A stretch of DNA of 64,000 bases. Source: Lachnospiraceae bacterium 10-1 (lineage in GTDB: Bacteria; Bacillota; Clostridia; Lachnospirales; Lachnospiraceae). Shown here piece after piece: positions 8,319 through 16,559 of this stretch. Location of the stretch: NCBI GenBank assembly GCA_000403495.2, contig KE159817.1, forward strand, positions 1 to 64,000, in the 5' to 3' direction. The notes beneath the pieces were generated by a model. The model made no database searches and had not been told where the DNA came from. It worked only from the letters and a program-made list of their open reading frames with translations. The translations under genes and the position numbers were made by a program. Numbering within the stretch: the first letter of the stretch is position 1; each line of letters starts with the position of its first letter.

Positions 8319-8374
8319 TTAACATAAGGATGGCTGGCAGCGACTGACATCCGTTGTTTAACATAAGGATGGCT
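8319..8374 (+). repeat. Tandem pair of a dispersed 17-bp element
   Basis: TTAACATAAGGATGGCT occurs exactly at 8319-8335 and again at 8358-8374, 39 nt apart. The same core is found in the opposite orientation at about 50687-50723 and 62138-62176, where it forms one side of a hairpin. Confidence 0.8.
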
Positions 8375-8424
8375 TCCAAAAAGCGGCGGATATTATTTTA
8401 ATTTGATAAATTTTTATTCTTCTG

Positions 8425-8453
8425 TTGATAAAGACAGCTTTGGACTGTACAAT
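8425..8453 (+). promoter_or_regulatory. Putative sigma-A promoter for nagB
   Basis: TTGATA (8425-8430), a 17-nt spacer and TACAAT (8448-8453), leaving a ~48-nt leader before nagB. Confidence 0.6.
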
Positions 8454-8506
8454 ATAACTATGGAAGGTGTAATGGGGAAAATATAATTTAAAAGGAGAGA
8501 AAGAGT

Positions 8507-9235
8507 ATGAGAATTGTAAAAGCAAAGGACTATAATGACATGAGCAGGAAAGCGGCAAATATTATATCCGCACAGGTGATTATGAAACCCGATTGTGTAT
8601 TAGGTCTTGCTACCGGATCAACACCGATTGGAACCTATGCACAGCTTGTAGAATGGTATAAAAAAGGGGACCTGGATTTTTCAGGTATTACTACGGTAAA
8701 TCTGGATGAGTACAAAGGACTTACAAAGGACAATGACCAATCCTATTATTATTTTATGAATCATAACTTGTTCAGCAAGGTAAATGTTAATCCGGAGCGT
8801 ACTTTCCTGCCGGACGGAACAGAACCGGATAGTGATAAGGCGTGTGCCGATTATAACAAAATCATTGCTGATGTAGGCGGAATTGATCTGCAGCTTCTGG
8901 GACTTGGCCATAATGGTCATATTGGTTTTAATGAGCCGGCAGATACATTTGAAGCAGAAACCCATTGTGTAGATTTGACAGAATCTACAATAAAAGCCAA
9001 TCAAAGATTTTTTGCGTCTATAGATGATGTGCCCAAGCAGGCATATACTATGGGAATTAAAACCATTATGCAGGCAAAGAAAGTTTTAGTGGTGGTCAGC
9101 GGCGAAGATAAGGCATCGATCATCAAGGAAGCCTTTTTTGGTCCTATTACACCTAAGGTACAGGCTTCTATCCTTCAGCTTCATAATGATGTTACGATCG
9201 TTGCAGACGAAGCAGCATTATCCTGCCTGAAATAG
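8507..9235 (+). CDS. nagB: Glucosamine-6-phosphate deaminase
   Basis: Converts glucosamine-6-phosphate to fructose-6-phosphate plus ammonia, the entry of amino sugars into glycolysis. It shows the sugar-phosphate loop GLATGSTPIGTY, the catalytic Asp in NLDEYKGL and the active-site segment LGLGHNGHIGFNEP. The length of 242 residues is typical of Gram-positive NagB. AAAGGAGAG precedes ATG 8507. Its position upstream of an EIIBC transporter gene supports N-acetylglucosamine as the substrate route. I do not see nagA (the deacetylase) in this window. Confidence 0.95.
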   Translation: MRIVKAKDYNDMSRKAANIISAQVIMKPDCVLGLATGSTPIGTYAQLVEWYKKGDLDFSGITTVNLDEYKGLTKDNDQSYYYFMNHNLFSKVNVNPERTFLPDGTEPDSDKACADYNKIIADVGGIDLQLLGLGHNGHIGFNEPADTFEAETHCVDLTESTIKANQRFFASIDDVPKQAYTMGIKTIMQAKKVLVVVSGEDKASIIKEAFFGPITPKVQASILQLHNDVTIVADEAALSCLK

Positions 9236-9379
9236 CAAAATAGTAATTTTGTATGAAGATAAAAAATTATTTTTAATGAAATGTTAATATTTTTTTTAGA
9301 AATATTGTGATAATGAACAATTTAAAATAAATAATTTGTCAAATAGAACAACAAAATAACAATAAGTAAATAAAAAAGC
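9236..9379 (+). other. AT-rich intergenic stretch, no gene seen
   Basis: Very A/T-rich. A weak CAAAAT/ATTTTG hairpin lies just after nagB without a proper T-run. I see no open frame or clear regulatory structure before the promoter at 9380. Confidence 0.6.
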
Positions 9380-9408
9380 TTGACAAACGTTGTGCAAGTT
9401 GCTAATAT
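9380..9408 (+). promoter_or_regulatory. Sigma-A promoter of the PTS operon
   Basis: TTGACA (9380-9385), a 17-nt spacer and TAATAT (9403-9408), directly upstream of the antiterminator target. Confidence 0.75.
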
Positions 9409-9428
9409 GTATTCATAAGGTACATATG

Positions 9429-9457
9429 CGGATTGTTACTGCGCTGCAGGCAAAACC
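9429..9457 (+). promoter_or_regulatory. Ribonucleic antiterminator (RAT) of BglG/LicT type
   Basis: GGATTGTTACTGC and GCAGGCAAAACC match the two halves of the classical RAT hairpin bound by BglG/LicT/SacT proteins. Its 3' half overlaps the first arm of the terminator at 9452-9527, so the two structures exclude each other. Confidence 0.88.
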
Positions 9458-9527
9458 AAATTTTGTAAGTTAATCACTGGCGTGCGTCGGTGTCCAAATT
9501 GATTTATGAAGTTTGGTTTTTTTATTT
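9452..9527 (+). terminator. Conditional terminator controlled by the RAT
   Basis: AAAACCAAA (9452-9460) pairs with TTTGGTTTT (9512-9520), followed by a T-rich tail. The ~50-nt loop is long and contains its own hairpin (CACTGGC/GTCGGTG). Binding of the downstream antiterminator to the RAT should prevent this fold. Confidence 0.8.
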
Positions 9528-9585
9528 GTAAGGGATTTGTATAAGTAAAAAAACCGAATTTATGGAGAAAGTACGCAAACGTGTT

Positions 9586-10425
9586 ATGGAAATTAAGAAA
9601 ATAATTAACAACAATATTGTGTCAAGCATAGATAAAGATGGCAGAGAATTGATTGTTATGGGCAGAGGCATCGGCTTTGGAAAAAAAACAGGGCAAATGA
9701 TTGATGAAGATGCTGTAGAAAAAATTTTCCGCATGGATAATGAAGATGCTTTGGAACGGTTTAAAGAATTACTGGCTAATCTGCCTTTAGAGTATATTCA
9801 GTTATCAAATAACATTATATCTTATGCGAAGGCATCCATAGGTATTAAATTAAATCAAAATGTATATCTTACATTAATGGATCATATAAGCTTTGCAATT
9901 GATCGTTTTAAAGAAGGAATGCACTTTACAAATGCCTTGCTTGAGGAAATAAAGCTTTTTTACTCGAAGGAATATCTTGTAGGTATGTATGCATTAAACC
10001 TGATTGAGAAAAAAACAGGCCTTAGGATGCCTGATGATGAGGCAGCATCAATTGCACTTCATTTAGTGAATGCGGAATATAATTCAAAGATCAGCGAGAC
10101 CTTTCACATGACCATGATGATTCAGGAAATGGTGGAGTGGATTGAAAATAAGTTTCCTCAATTTAAAGAAAATTCCATGCACATGGATTGGCTGGTTAGC
10201 AATTTAAAGTATATGGCTCATCGGATCATGAAACTTCCTGCAACGGAAGGAATTGAGGATGAAGAATTTTACGATATGATCAGGAAGCATTGTGCAGAAG
10301 AATACTTACTGGTAGATGAAATGAATGAATTCTTGAAAAGGAAATATGAATGTTCCATGACAGATGAAGAAAAAGTTTATCTGACAGTGAGCATTAGAAG
10401 AACAAGAGATATTTATAGATGCTGA
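9586..10425 (+). CDS. BglG/LicT-family transcription antiterminator (PTS-controlled)
   Basis: RNA-binding protein that stabilises the RAT and allows read-through into its own operon. It has an N-terminal CAT RNA-binding domain (1-55: KIINNNIVSSID, VMGRGIGFGKK) followed by PRD1 and PRD2. PRD1 has both phosphorylatable histidines, His100 (MDHISFA) and His159 (ALHLVNAEYN). In PRD2 the equivalent positions are Asn206 (LVSNLKYMA) and Ser269 (LTVSIRR), so neither PRD2 histidine is present. ATG 9562 is in frame, but starting at 9586 gives the family-typical N-terminus and makes three of the four positions match LicT numbering as I recall it. Neither start has a good SD. The operon continues into EIIA, HPr and EIIBC. 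Confidence 0.9.
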   Translation: MEIKKIINNNIVSSIDKDGRELIVMGRGIGFGKKTGQMIDEDAVEKIFRMDNEDALERFKELLANLPLEYIQLSNNIISYAKASIGIKLNQNVYLTLMDHISFAIDRFKEGMHFTNALLEEIKLFYSKEYLVGMYALNLIEKKTGLRMPDDEAASIALHLVNAEYNSKISETFHMTMMIQEMVEWIENKFPQFKENSMHMDWLVSNLKYMAHRIMKLPATEGIEDEEFYDMIRKHCAEEYLLVDEMNEFLKRKYECSMTDEEKVYLTVSIRRTRDIYRC

Positions 10426-10469
10426 ATTTTGATAATTAGAAATGAACAAAAAGTAAGGAGGAATGACAG

Positions 10470-10955
10470 ATGGGATTATTTGATTTTATGAAAGGCAAAA
10501 AGGGAATTGTTTTGGCAGCACCGGTAAAAGGAGAGTGCATTCCTATCAGCGAAGTTGCGGATCCTACTTTTGCAGAGGAAATCTTAGGAAAGGGAATCGC
10601 AATTAAACCGGCAGACGGCAAGGTTTATGCACCAGTAGACGGAGTAATCAGCACTGTTTTTCCTACAGGCCATGCAATTGGGATTACCACATCTGACGGG
10701 GTAGAGTTATTGATTCATGTGGGTTTGGATACGGTTCAGTTAAAGGGGCAGCATTTTAACGTGATTGCAAAAGCAGATCAGCAGGTTAAAACAGGAGATC
10801 TCCTTCTGGAGGCGGATGTTGAGGAGATAAGCAGGGCCGGGTATGATACGGTAACACCAATGATTATCTGCAATAGTGATGCATTTGCTAAAATAGAATG
10901 TAAAACAGAAGGAATGGTTAATGCAGGAGATGAAGTAATTACCTGTACAAAGTAA
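10470..10955 (+). CDS. PTS EIIA component, glucose/N-acetylglucosamine family
   Basis: Stand-alone 161-residue EIIA of the Crr type that carries phosphate from HPr to the EIIB domain. His83 in LLIHVGLDTV is the phospho-acceptor and His68 in PTGHAIG is the auxiliary histidine. The fold-typical segments VLAAPVKGE, VYAPVDG and VKTGDLLLEAD are all present. AAGGAGG precedes ATG 10470. EIIBC in the same operon has no fused EIIA, so this protein is its likely partner. It could also serve other glucose-family EII proteins. Confidence 0.92.
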   Translation: MGLFDFMKGKKGIVLAAPVKGECIPISEVADPTFAEEILGKGIAIKPADGKVYAPVDGVISTVFPTGHAIGITTSDGVELLIHVGLDTVQLKGQHFNVIAKADQQVKTGDLLLEADVEEISRAGYDTVTPMIICNSDAFAKIECKTEGMVNAGDEVITCTK

Positions 10956-10989
10956 AAATTTTTCAGTAAAGAAGATTGGAGGAAATCAC

Positions 10990-11247
10990 ATGAAAACATT
11001 TAACTACACAATCAATGATGAACTGGGTATCCATGCAAGACCGGCAGGACTTCTTGTAAAACTGGTGTCCGGTTATCAGAGCGCTACTACAATTACCAAA
11101 GATGGAAAAGAAGTAGATGCAAAGAGAATTATGGGGCTGATGGGCTTAGGCGCAACAAAAGGCACCGTAGTTACAGTTAAGGTAGAAGGACCTGATGAGG
11201 ACGAGGCTGTGAAAGCAGTGGAAGAGTTCTTTAAAGGTAATCTATAG
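10990..11247 (+). CDS. HPr-family phosphocarrier protein lacking Ser46
   Basis: 85-residue PTS phosphocarrier that takes phosphate from enzyme I at His15 (GIHARPAG). Aligned without gaps to Bacillus HPr, position 46, the Ser phosphorylated by HPr kinase in Firmicutes, is Arg (AKRIMGLMGLG). The carrier function therefore looks intact, while the HPr(Ser-P)-dependent catabolite-repression signal cannot be made at the usual site. TTGGAGG precedes ATG 10990. It sits between EIIA and EIIBC, so it is probably a dedicated carrier for this sugar system and not the general HPr, though I cannot see the rest of the genome. Confidence 0.92.
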   Translation: MKTFNYTINDELGIHARPAGLLVKLVSGYQSATTITKDGKEVDAKRIMGLMGLGATKGTVVTVKVEGPDEDEAVKAVEEFFKGNL

Positions 11248-11308
11248 ATGCAAAATAAAAATCATTTTGTGGCTAGGGCAAAATGAAAAGACAAGGGGGT
11301 AAAATTTT

Positions 11309-12778
11309 ATGATGAAATATTTACAGAAGTTAGGTAAATCATTGATGCTTCCAGTAGCATGTTTACCTATTTGCGGTATCCTGATGGGAATCGGATATGC
11401 GCTCTGCCCGGCAACCATGCAGGGTGGTGAAATGAACGGCTTTTTGAATATGCTTGGATTTTTCCTTGTTAAGGCAGGGGGGGCACTTATTGATAATATG
11501 GCACTTTTATTTGTTATTGGTGTAGGTGTTGGAATGGCAGATGATCATGATGGTACAGCAGGACTTGCTGCATTTGCATCCTGGTTAATGATTACCAATC
11601 TGCTTGCAACAGGTACAGTTACTGCTTTGATGCCTTCCATAGCAGAAAGTGCAAATAAGACACTTGCTTTTAATAAGATTGCAAATCCTTTTATCGGTAT
11701 TCTTGCTGGTATTATCGGAGCAACCTGCTACAACAAATTTAAATCAACTAAATTGCCGGATTGGCTGTCATTCTTTAGCGGCAAGCGTTGTGTAGCAATT
11801 ATTTCAGGTGTTGTTTCTATCGTTGCTGCAGCAATCCTTTTGTTCGTATGGCCTATCGTATTTGGTGCTCTTATTGCAATCGGCCAGGGAATCGTTGGAC
11901 TCGGCCCTGTAGGCGCTGGTATTTATGCATTCCTGAACAGATTGTTAATTCCTACCGGATTACATCACGCTTTGAACAACGTATTCTGGTTTGACACCAT
12001 TGGCTTGGGCGACCTGACTCATTTCTGGGCAGGCGAAACAAGTGCAGATGTATCGTGGAGCCTTGGTATGTATATGTCAGGTTTCTTCCCTTGTATGATG
12101 TTCGGTATTCCTGGTGCTGCACTGGCTATGATTCAGACAGCTAAGGAAGGCAAGAAGAAAGTTGCAATTGGTTTGGTAGCTTCCGCAGCAGTTTGTGCAT
12201 TTGTCTGTGGTGTTACAGAGCCTTTCGAATTTGGTTTCATGTTCCTTGCACCCGTTCTGTATCTGATTTATGCATTGTTATATGGTATTTTTACAGTTAT
12301 AACAGTAGTTCTTGGATTCAGGGCAGGCTTCAGTTTTTCAGCTGGTGCAACAGACCTTATTTTCTCAGCATCACTGCCGGCTGCACAAAGTACATGGTTG
12401 ATTCTTCCTCTTGGAATCGCAGCATTTGTAGTATTCTACCTGGTATTCCGCTTTGCAATTGTGAAGTTTGATTTAAAGACACCTGGTAGAGAAGATGATG
12501 ATTTAGAAGCTGAAAAGAAAGTAGTTCTTTCAAACGACAACTTTACAGAAGTTGCTAAGATTATCTTAGAAGGACTTGGTGGAAAATCAAACGTTAAATC
12601 TCTTGATAACTGTATTACAAGACTTCGTCTGGAAATCAATGATTATACAAAGATTGATGAAAAGAAAATCAAATCAGCAGGAGTTGCAGGCGTTATGAGA
12701 CCTAGCAAGAGTGCTGTACAGGTAATCGTTGGTACTAAGGTTCAGTTCGTTGCAGACGAAATGAAGAAAATGTTATAA
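11309..12778 (+). CDS. PTS EIIBC, probably N-acetylglucosamine-specific
   Basis: 489-residue membrane permease that transports and phosphorylates the sugar. The EIIC domain spans ~1-390 with about ten hydrophobic segments and family motifs LLIPTGLHHALNN and GVTEPFEFGFMFLAPVLY. The EIIB domain (~405-489) carries the phospho-Cys435 in NCITRLRLE. No EIIA is fused; the separate EIIA upstream fills that role. Specificity for N-acetylglucosamine over glucose is inferred from the EIIC motifs and from nagB nearby; glucose or glucosamine cannot be excluded. GGGGG precedes the start, and a terminator closes the operon. Confidence 0.88.
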   Translation: MMKYLQKLGKSLMLPVACLPICGILMGIGYALCPATMQGGEMNGFLNMLGFFLVKAGGALIDNMALLFVIGVGVGMADDHDGTAGLAAFASWLMITNLLATGTVTALMPSIAESANKTLAFNKIANPFIGILAGIIGATCYNKFKSTKLPDWLSFFSGKRCVAIISGVVSIVAAAILLFVWPIVFGALIAIGQGIVGLGPVGAGIYAFLNRLLIPTGLHHALNNVFWFDTIGLGDLTHFWAGETSADVSWSLGMYMSGFFPCMMFGIPGAALAMIQTAKEGKKKVAIGLVASAAVCAFVCGVTEPFEFGFMFLAPVLYLIYALLYGIFTVITVVLGFRAGFSFSAGATDLIFSASLPAAQSTWLILPLGIAAFVVFYLVFRFAIVKFDLKTPGREDDDLEAEKKVVLSNDNFTEVAKIILEGLGGKSNVKSLDNCITRLRLEINDYTKIDEKKIKSAGVAGVMRPSKSAVQVIVGTKVQFVADEMKKML

Positions 12779-12811
12779 GGTATTATTTTTAATAATACTG
12801 AAATCCCTAGC

Positions 12812-12845
12812 AGACCGGAGATCCATTTGGATCTTCGGTCTTTTA
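12812..12845 (+). terminator. Terminator of the PTS operon
   Basis: AGACCGGAGATCC (12812-12824) pairs with GGATCTTCGGTCT (12829-12841) around a 4-nt loop, followed by TTTT. Confidence 0.85.
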
Positions 12846-12922
12846 AACATTTACTTTAGTGAATTTTTAGTGTATATTTATTAGGATAAGGTATAAACTG
12901 AGCATTGCAGTGAGGAACTGTT

Positions 12923-13246
12923 ATGACATGTAAAGAAGTGGAAAAATGGATCCCTTTATTTCTTAGGGATGATCTGGATACAGATGATTTGCGGGAATTT
13001 ATGGAACATATAGATAAATGCGAAGAATGTAGAGAGGAGCTTTCCATTCAGTTTTTGGTACAGGAAGGTATGGCAAGGCTGGAGGCAGGCAATGTATTTG
13101 ATCTACAAAATGAGCTAAAACACCGGATGAATGGAGCGCGCCATACCCTGAAGCGTCGGGAAAGCATGAAGTGGCTTTTGTTTTTGCTGGATGGATTTGT
13201 GTTGCTGGAAGTTGTAATCATCATCATATTGTTGATCGTTCTTTAA
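12923..13246 (+). CDS. Small membrane protein with anti-sigma-type zinc finger (zf-HC2)
   Basis: 107 residues. Cys3, His29, Cys33 and Cys36 (HIDKCEEC) form the H-x3-C-x2-C zinc finger found in anti-sigma factors. The last ~25 residues are one hydrophobic segment (FVLLEVVIIIILLIVL), so the protein should be anchored by its C-terminus with the finger in the cytoplasm. GAGGAAC precedes ATG 12923. No sigma factor gene lies next to it; polA follows after 58 nt. Any regulatory target is unknown. Confidence 0.75.
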   Translation: MTCKEVEKWIPLFLRDDLDTDDLREFMEHIDKCEECREELSIQFLVQEGMARLEAGNVFDLQNELKHRMNGARHTLKRRESMKWLLFLLDGFVLLEVVIIIILLIVL

Positions 13247-13304
13247 TTATTGCTGTCAGTGAAAACAGGATCAGCTTTGGCAGCGGAAAGTTAGGAGTAG
13301 AAAC

Positions 13305-15947
13305 ATGGAAAAACTTGTTTTAATAGATGGGCATAGTATACTAAACAGGGCATTTTATGGTGTGCCTGATTTAACAAACAGTGCAGGGCTTCATACCAAT
13401 GCAGTATATGGATTCTTAAATATTCTATTTAAAATTCTTGAAGAGGAAAATCCGGACTATCTTACCGTTGCCTTTGATATGAAGGCGCCAACTTTCCGCC
13501 ATGAAATTTATAAGGAATATAAGGGAACGAGAAAACCTATGCCAGAAGAACTGCGTCAGCAGGTTCCGGTAATGAAAGAAGTTCTTTTGGCAATGGGAAT
13601 TAAGATTATGGAAAAGGCAGGATTGGAGGCAGATGATATTTTAGGTACTCTGGCCAAGCGGGCTGAAAAGCAGGGAATGGTGGTTTCCCTTGTTTCAGGC
13701 GACAGGGATTTGCTGCAGATTGCTACGGATCAAATCAAAATCAGAATTCCAAAAACAAAGGGTGGAAAAACAGAAATAGAAGATTATTATGCAGCTGATG
13801 TGGAAGAAAAGTATCAGGTAAATCCTGTTCAGTTTATTGATTTGAAGGCACTTATGGGCGATACTGCTGATAACATTCCAGGTGTTCCCAAAGTAGGGGA
13901 AAAGACAGCAACAGACTTGCTGGTTAATTTTGGAAGTCTTGATAATTTATATCTTCATTTGGAAGAAGTATCTAAAAACGCAGTCCGGGAATCACTAAAA
14001 AATAATCGGGAGCTGGCATACTTAAGTAAAACGCTTGCAACTATTAATATAGAAAGTCCCTTGGAATTTTCTTTTGAAGAAGCCAAAGTAGAAGATTTTT
14101 ATACACAGGAAGCTTATGTGATTTTTAAAAAGCTTGAATTTAAAAATCTTTTGTCTCGTTTTAATAAGAGCATTTCCAATGATGATATTACTGCAAAATT
14201 CAAAAGGATAGAAGAGCTGGAACAGGCAGAAGCCGTATTTGAAAAGGCATTATCCTGTAAAGAAATGATTGGATTTGCGGTAGTAAGGGATCAGAAAAAT
14301 AAGGATGCGCTGGCAGGTATTTCTCTGGCATTTCCAGATGGAGAATGTAGCTTTATCTGCTGTGGAGATTTTCTTACCAAAGATTATTTGAAAGAAAAAA
14401 TGTGGAAAGTGGCAGAGAAATGCCTGCTTTCCTGTGGAAATATAAAAAATGAATATGATTATTTAAATCAGGATGAGACGGAGCGTTTTTTTGATGTGAT
14501 TTTAGCAGCGTATTTGCTGAATCCATTAAAAAATGATTATACCTGTGCAGATGTTGCAAATGAATATCTGGGACTGATGATACCGGAATGGGCACAAAAA
14601 TTTGGAAAAGAGCCCATTATGAAGGTTTTTGAGGAAAAACCGGAGGAATTTACAGAATATGCTTGTTTTCTTGCTTATGTAAGCATGGCGGCAGGGGGTG
14701 TTCTTACAAAAAAACTGGAAGAGGCGGGAATGCTCCGGCTGATGAAAGAAATAGAGATGCCTCTTACTTATGTTCTTTATGATATGGAAAGGGAAGGAAT
14801 TTTAGTAAAGCCGGATGAACTGAAGGCATATGGAGAAGCCCTGACCGGCCGGATCAGTGAACTGGAACAAAAAATTTATGATGCGGCAGGAACAGAATTT
14901 AATATTAACTCTCCCAAACAGCTTGGTGAAATTTTGTTTGACAGGCTGATGCTTCCTGGTGGAAAGAAGACAAAAACAGGTTATTCAACCGCCGCTGATG
15001 TGCTGGAAAAGCTTTCTGCCGATCATCCGATTGTGGCAGATGTGTTGGAATACCGCGGCCTTGCAAAATTGAAATCTACTTATGCAGATGGGCTTGCCGC
15101 CTTTATTGGTGAGGATGAACGCATTCACACAACTTTTAACCAGACAATTACGGCAACAGGGCGGATCAGCTCAACAGATCCTAATTTGCAGAATATTCCA
15201 ATGCGTATGGAACTTGGGAGAAAGATCAGAAAAGTCTTTGTTCCGGCAAAAGGGCATATTTTTACGGATGCAGATTATTCACAGATTGAATTAAGAATCC
15301 TGGCACATATGTCAGGAGATCAGCAGTTGATTGAAGCTTATAAAATGCATGCGGACATACACCGGATTACTGCCTCACAGGTATTTCACATTCCTTTTGA
15401 TGAGGTGACAAGTCTGCAGCGCCGCAATGCCAAGGCTGTAAATTTTGGTATTGTATATGGAATCAGTTCCTTTGGGCTCAGTCAGGATTTAAGTATTACA
15501 AGAAAAGAGGCATCCGAATATATTGAGCAGTATTTTGCAACCTATCCGGGGGTAAAAAATTTTCTTGATAATACAGTAGCTGATGCTAAAAAACAGGGAT
15601 TTGTTACAACAATGTTTGGAAGAAGAAGGCCAGTACCGGAGCTGACTTCCAGCAATTTTATGCAGCGTTCTTTTGGGGAAAGAGTTGCAATGAATTCCCC
15701 CATACAGGGCACAGCAGCAGATATTATTAAAATTGCCATGATCAGAGTCAGCAGAAGACTAAAAAGAGATGGACTTAAGTCAAAACTGATTCTGCAGGTT
15801 CATGATGAACTGCTGATTGAAACTGTAAAAGAAGAAGCAGAAAAGGTAAGAAAAATACTGGAAGAGGAAATGAACAGTGCAGCAGATCTTTTAGTGAATC
15901 TGGAAGTGGATCTGCATGAAGGAAATGATTGGTATGAAGCCAAATAA
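13305..15947 (+). CDS. polA: DNA polymerase I
   Basis: 880-residue repair and Okazaki-fragment-maturation polymerase. The N-terminal 5' nuclease (~1-290) has VLIDGHSILNRAFYG and GDTADNIPGVPKVGEKTA. The middle domain lacks the Asp-x-Glu metal ligands of a proofreading exonuclease (GFAVVRD), so 3'-5' editing is probably lost, as in Bacillus-type enzymes. The polymerase domain is complete: motif A DYSQIELRILAHMSG (~655), motif B RRNAKAVNFGIVYG (~706) and motif C QVHDELL (~831). TTAGGAG precedes ATG 13305. coaE follows after 15 nt, a common Gram-positive arrangement. Confidence 0.96.
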   Translation: MEKLVLIDGHSILNRAFYGVPDLTNSAGLHTNAVYGFLNILFKILEEENPDYLTVAFDMKAPTFRHEIYKEYKGTRKPMPEELRQQVPVMKEVLLAMGIKIMEKAGLEADDILGTLAKRAEKQGMVVSLVSGDRDLLQIATDQIKIRIPKTKGGKTEIEDYYAADVEEKYQVNPVQFIDLKALMGDTADNIPGVPKVGEKTATDLLVNFGSLDNLYLHLEEVSKNAVRESLKNNRELAYLSKTLATINIESPLEFSFEEAKVEDFYTQEAYVIFKKLEFKNLLSRFNKSISNDDITAKFKRIEELEQAEAVFEKALSCKEMIGFAVVRDQKNKDALAGISLAFPDGECSFICCGDFLTKDYLKEKMWKVAEKCLLSCGNIKNEYDYLNQDETERFFDVILAAYLLNPLKNDYTCADVANEYLGLMIPEWAQKFGKEPIMKVFEEKPEEFTEYACFLAYVSMAAGGVLTKKLEEAGMLRLMKEIEMPLTYVLYDMEREGILVKPDELKAYGEALTGRISELEQKIYDAAGTEFNINSPKQLGEILFDRLMLPGGKKTKTGYSTAADVLEKLSADHPIVADVLEYRGLAKLKSTYADGLAAFIGEDERIHTTFNQTITATGRISSTDPNLQNIPMRMELGRKIRKVFVPAKGHIFTDADYSQIELRILAHMSGDQQLIEAYKMHADIHRITASQVFHIPFDEVTSLQRRNAKAVNFGIVYGISSFGLSQDLSITRKEASEYIEQYFATYPGVKNFLDNTVADAKKQGFVTTMFGRRRPVPELTSSNFMQRSFGERVAMNSPIQGTAADIIKIAMIRVSRRLKRDGLKSKLILQVHDELLIETVKEEAEKVRKILEEEMNSAADLLVNLEVDLHEGNDWYEAK

Positions 15948-15962
15948 AAATGCAGGTGTTTT

Positions 15963-16559
15963 ATGAAAGTAATTGGAATTACAGGTGGGGTAGGATCAGG
16001 AAAATCTGTTCTTTTAGATTATATCGGGCGGAAGTATAAATGCAGAATTATTTTGGCAGATGAAGCGGCACACAAAGTAAAGGAACCTGGTCAGCCATGC
16101 TATAAAAAGTTAGTCAGCCTTTTATCAGCAGAGATATTAAATGAGGATGGTACGATACACAAAGGGAAAATGGCAGGTAAGATTTTTGAATCGAAAGAGC
16201 TGCTTGCAAAGGTAAATCAAATCATCCATCCTGCTGTAAAGGAAATGATACTGGCGGAAATTGCCAAGGCGAAAAAAGAAGGAACTGTTGATTTTTTCTT
16301 TTTAGAAGCTGCTCTTTTAATAGAATGCGGGTATTTAAACCTTGTAGATGAAATGTGGTATATTTACGCAGGAGAAGGAATAAGAAGAAAGCGTCTTGGA
16401 GAATCCAGAAATTATTCGGATGAAAAAATTGATGCGATTATGAAAACGCAGTTATCAGAAGAAGCGTTCAGACAGCATTGTGCAGTCATAATAGACAACA
16501 GTGGGGACTTAGAGGAAGCTTACCTGCAAATAGACAGGAAATTGGGGGAATATCTGTAA
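15963..16559 (+). CDS. coaE: Dephospho-CoA kinase
   Basis: Last step of coenzyme A synthesis: ATP-dependent phosphorylation of the dephospho-CoA ribose 3'-OH. The P-loop GITGGVGSGKS is at the N-terminus, LADEAAHKV gives the substrate-binding Asp, and LEAALLIECG matches the family core (usually PLLFE). The length of 198 residues is normal. It lies between polA and the FtsA-like gene, whose start overlaps the stop codon by one base (TAATG), so these genes are translationally coupled. Confidence 0.93.
   Translation: MKVIGITGGVGSGKSVLLDYIGRKYKCRIILADEAAHKVKEPGQPCYKKLVSLLSAEILNEDGTIHKGKMAGKIFESKELLAKVNQIIHPAVKEMILAEIAKAKKEGTVDFFFLEAALLIECGYLNLVDEMWYIYAGEGIRRKRLGESRNYSDEKIDAIMKTQLSEEAFRQHCAVIIDNSGDLEEAYLQIDRKLGEYL

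Noticed and set aside
8186-8374. tRNA-Leu 3' region as an integration (att) site with the tandem repeat as a remnant
   Set aside because: The repeat does not match the tRNA 3' end, and no integrase or phage gene is present.
13305-15947. Lack of proofreading motifs in DNA polymerase I as a novelty
   Set aside because: Loss of the 3'-5' exonuclease residues is common in Gram-positive Pol I.
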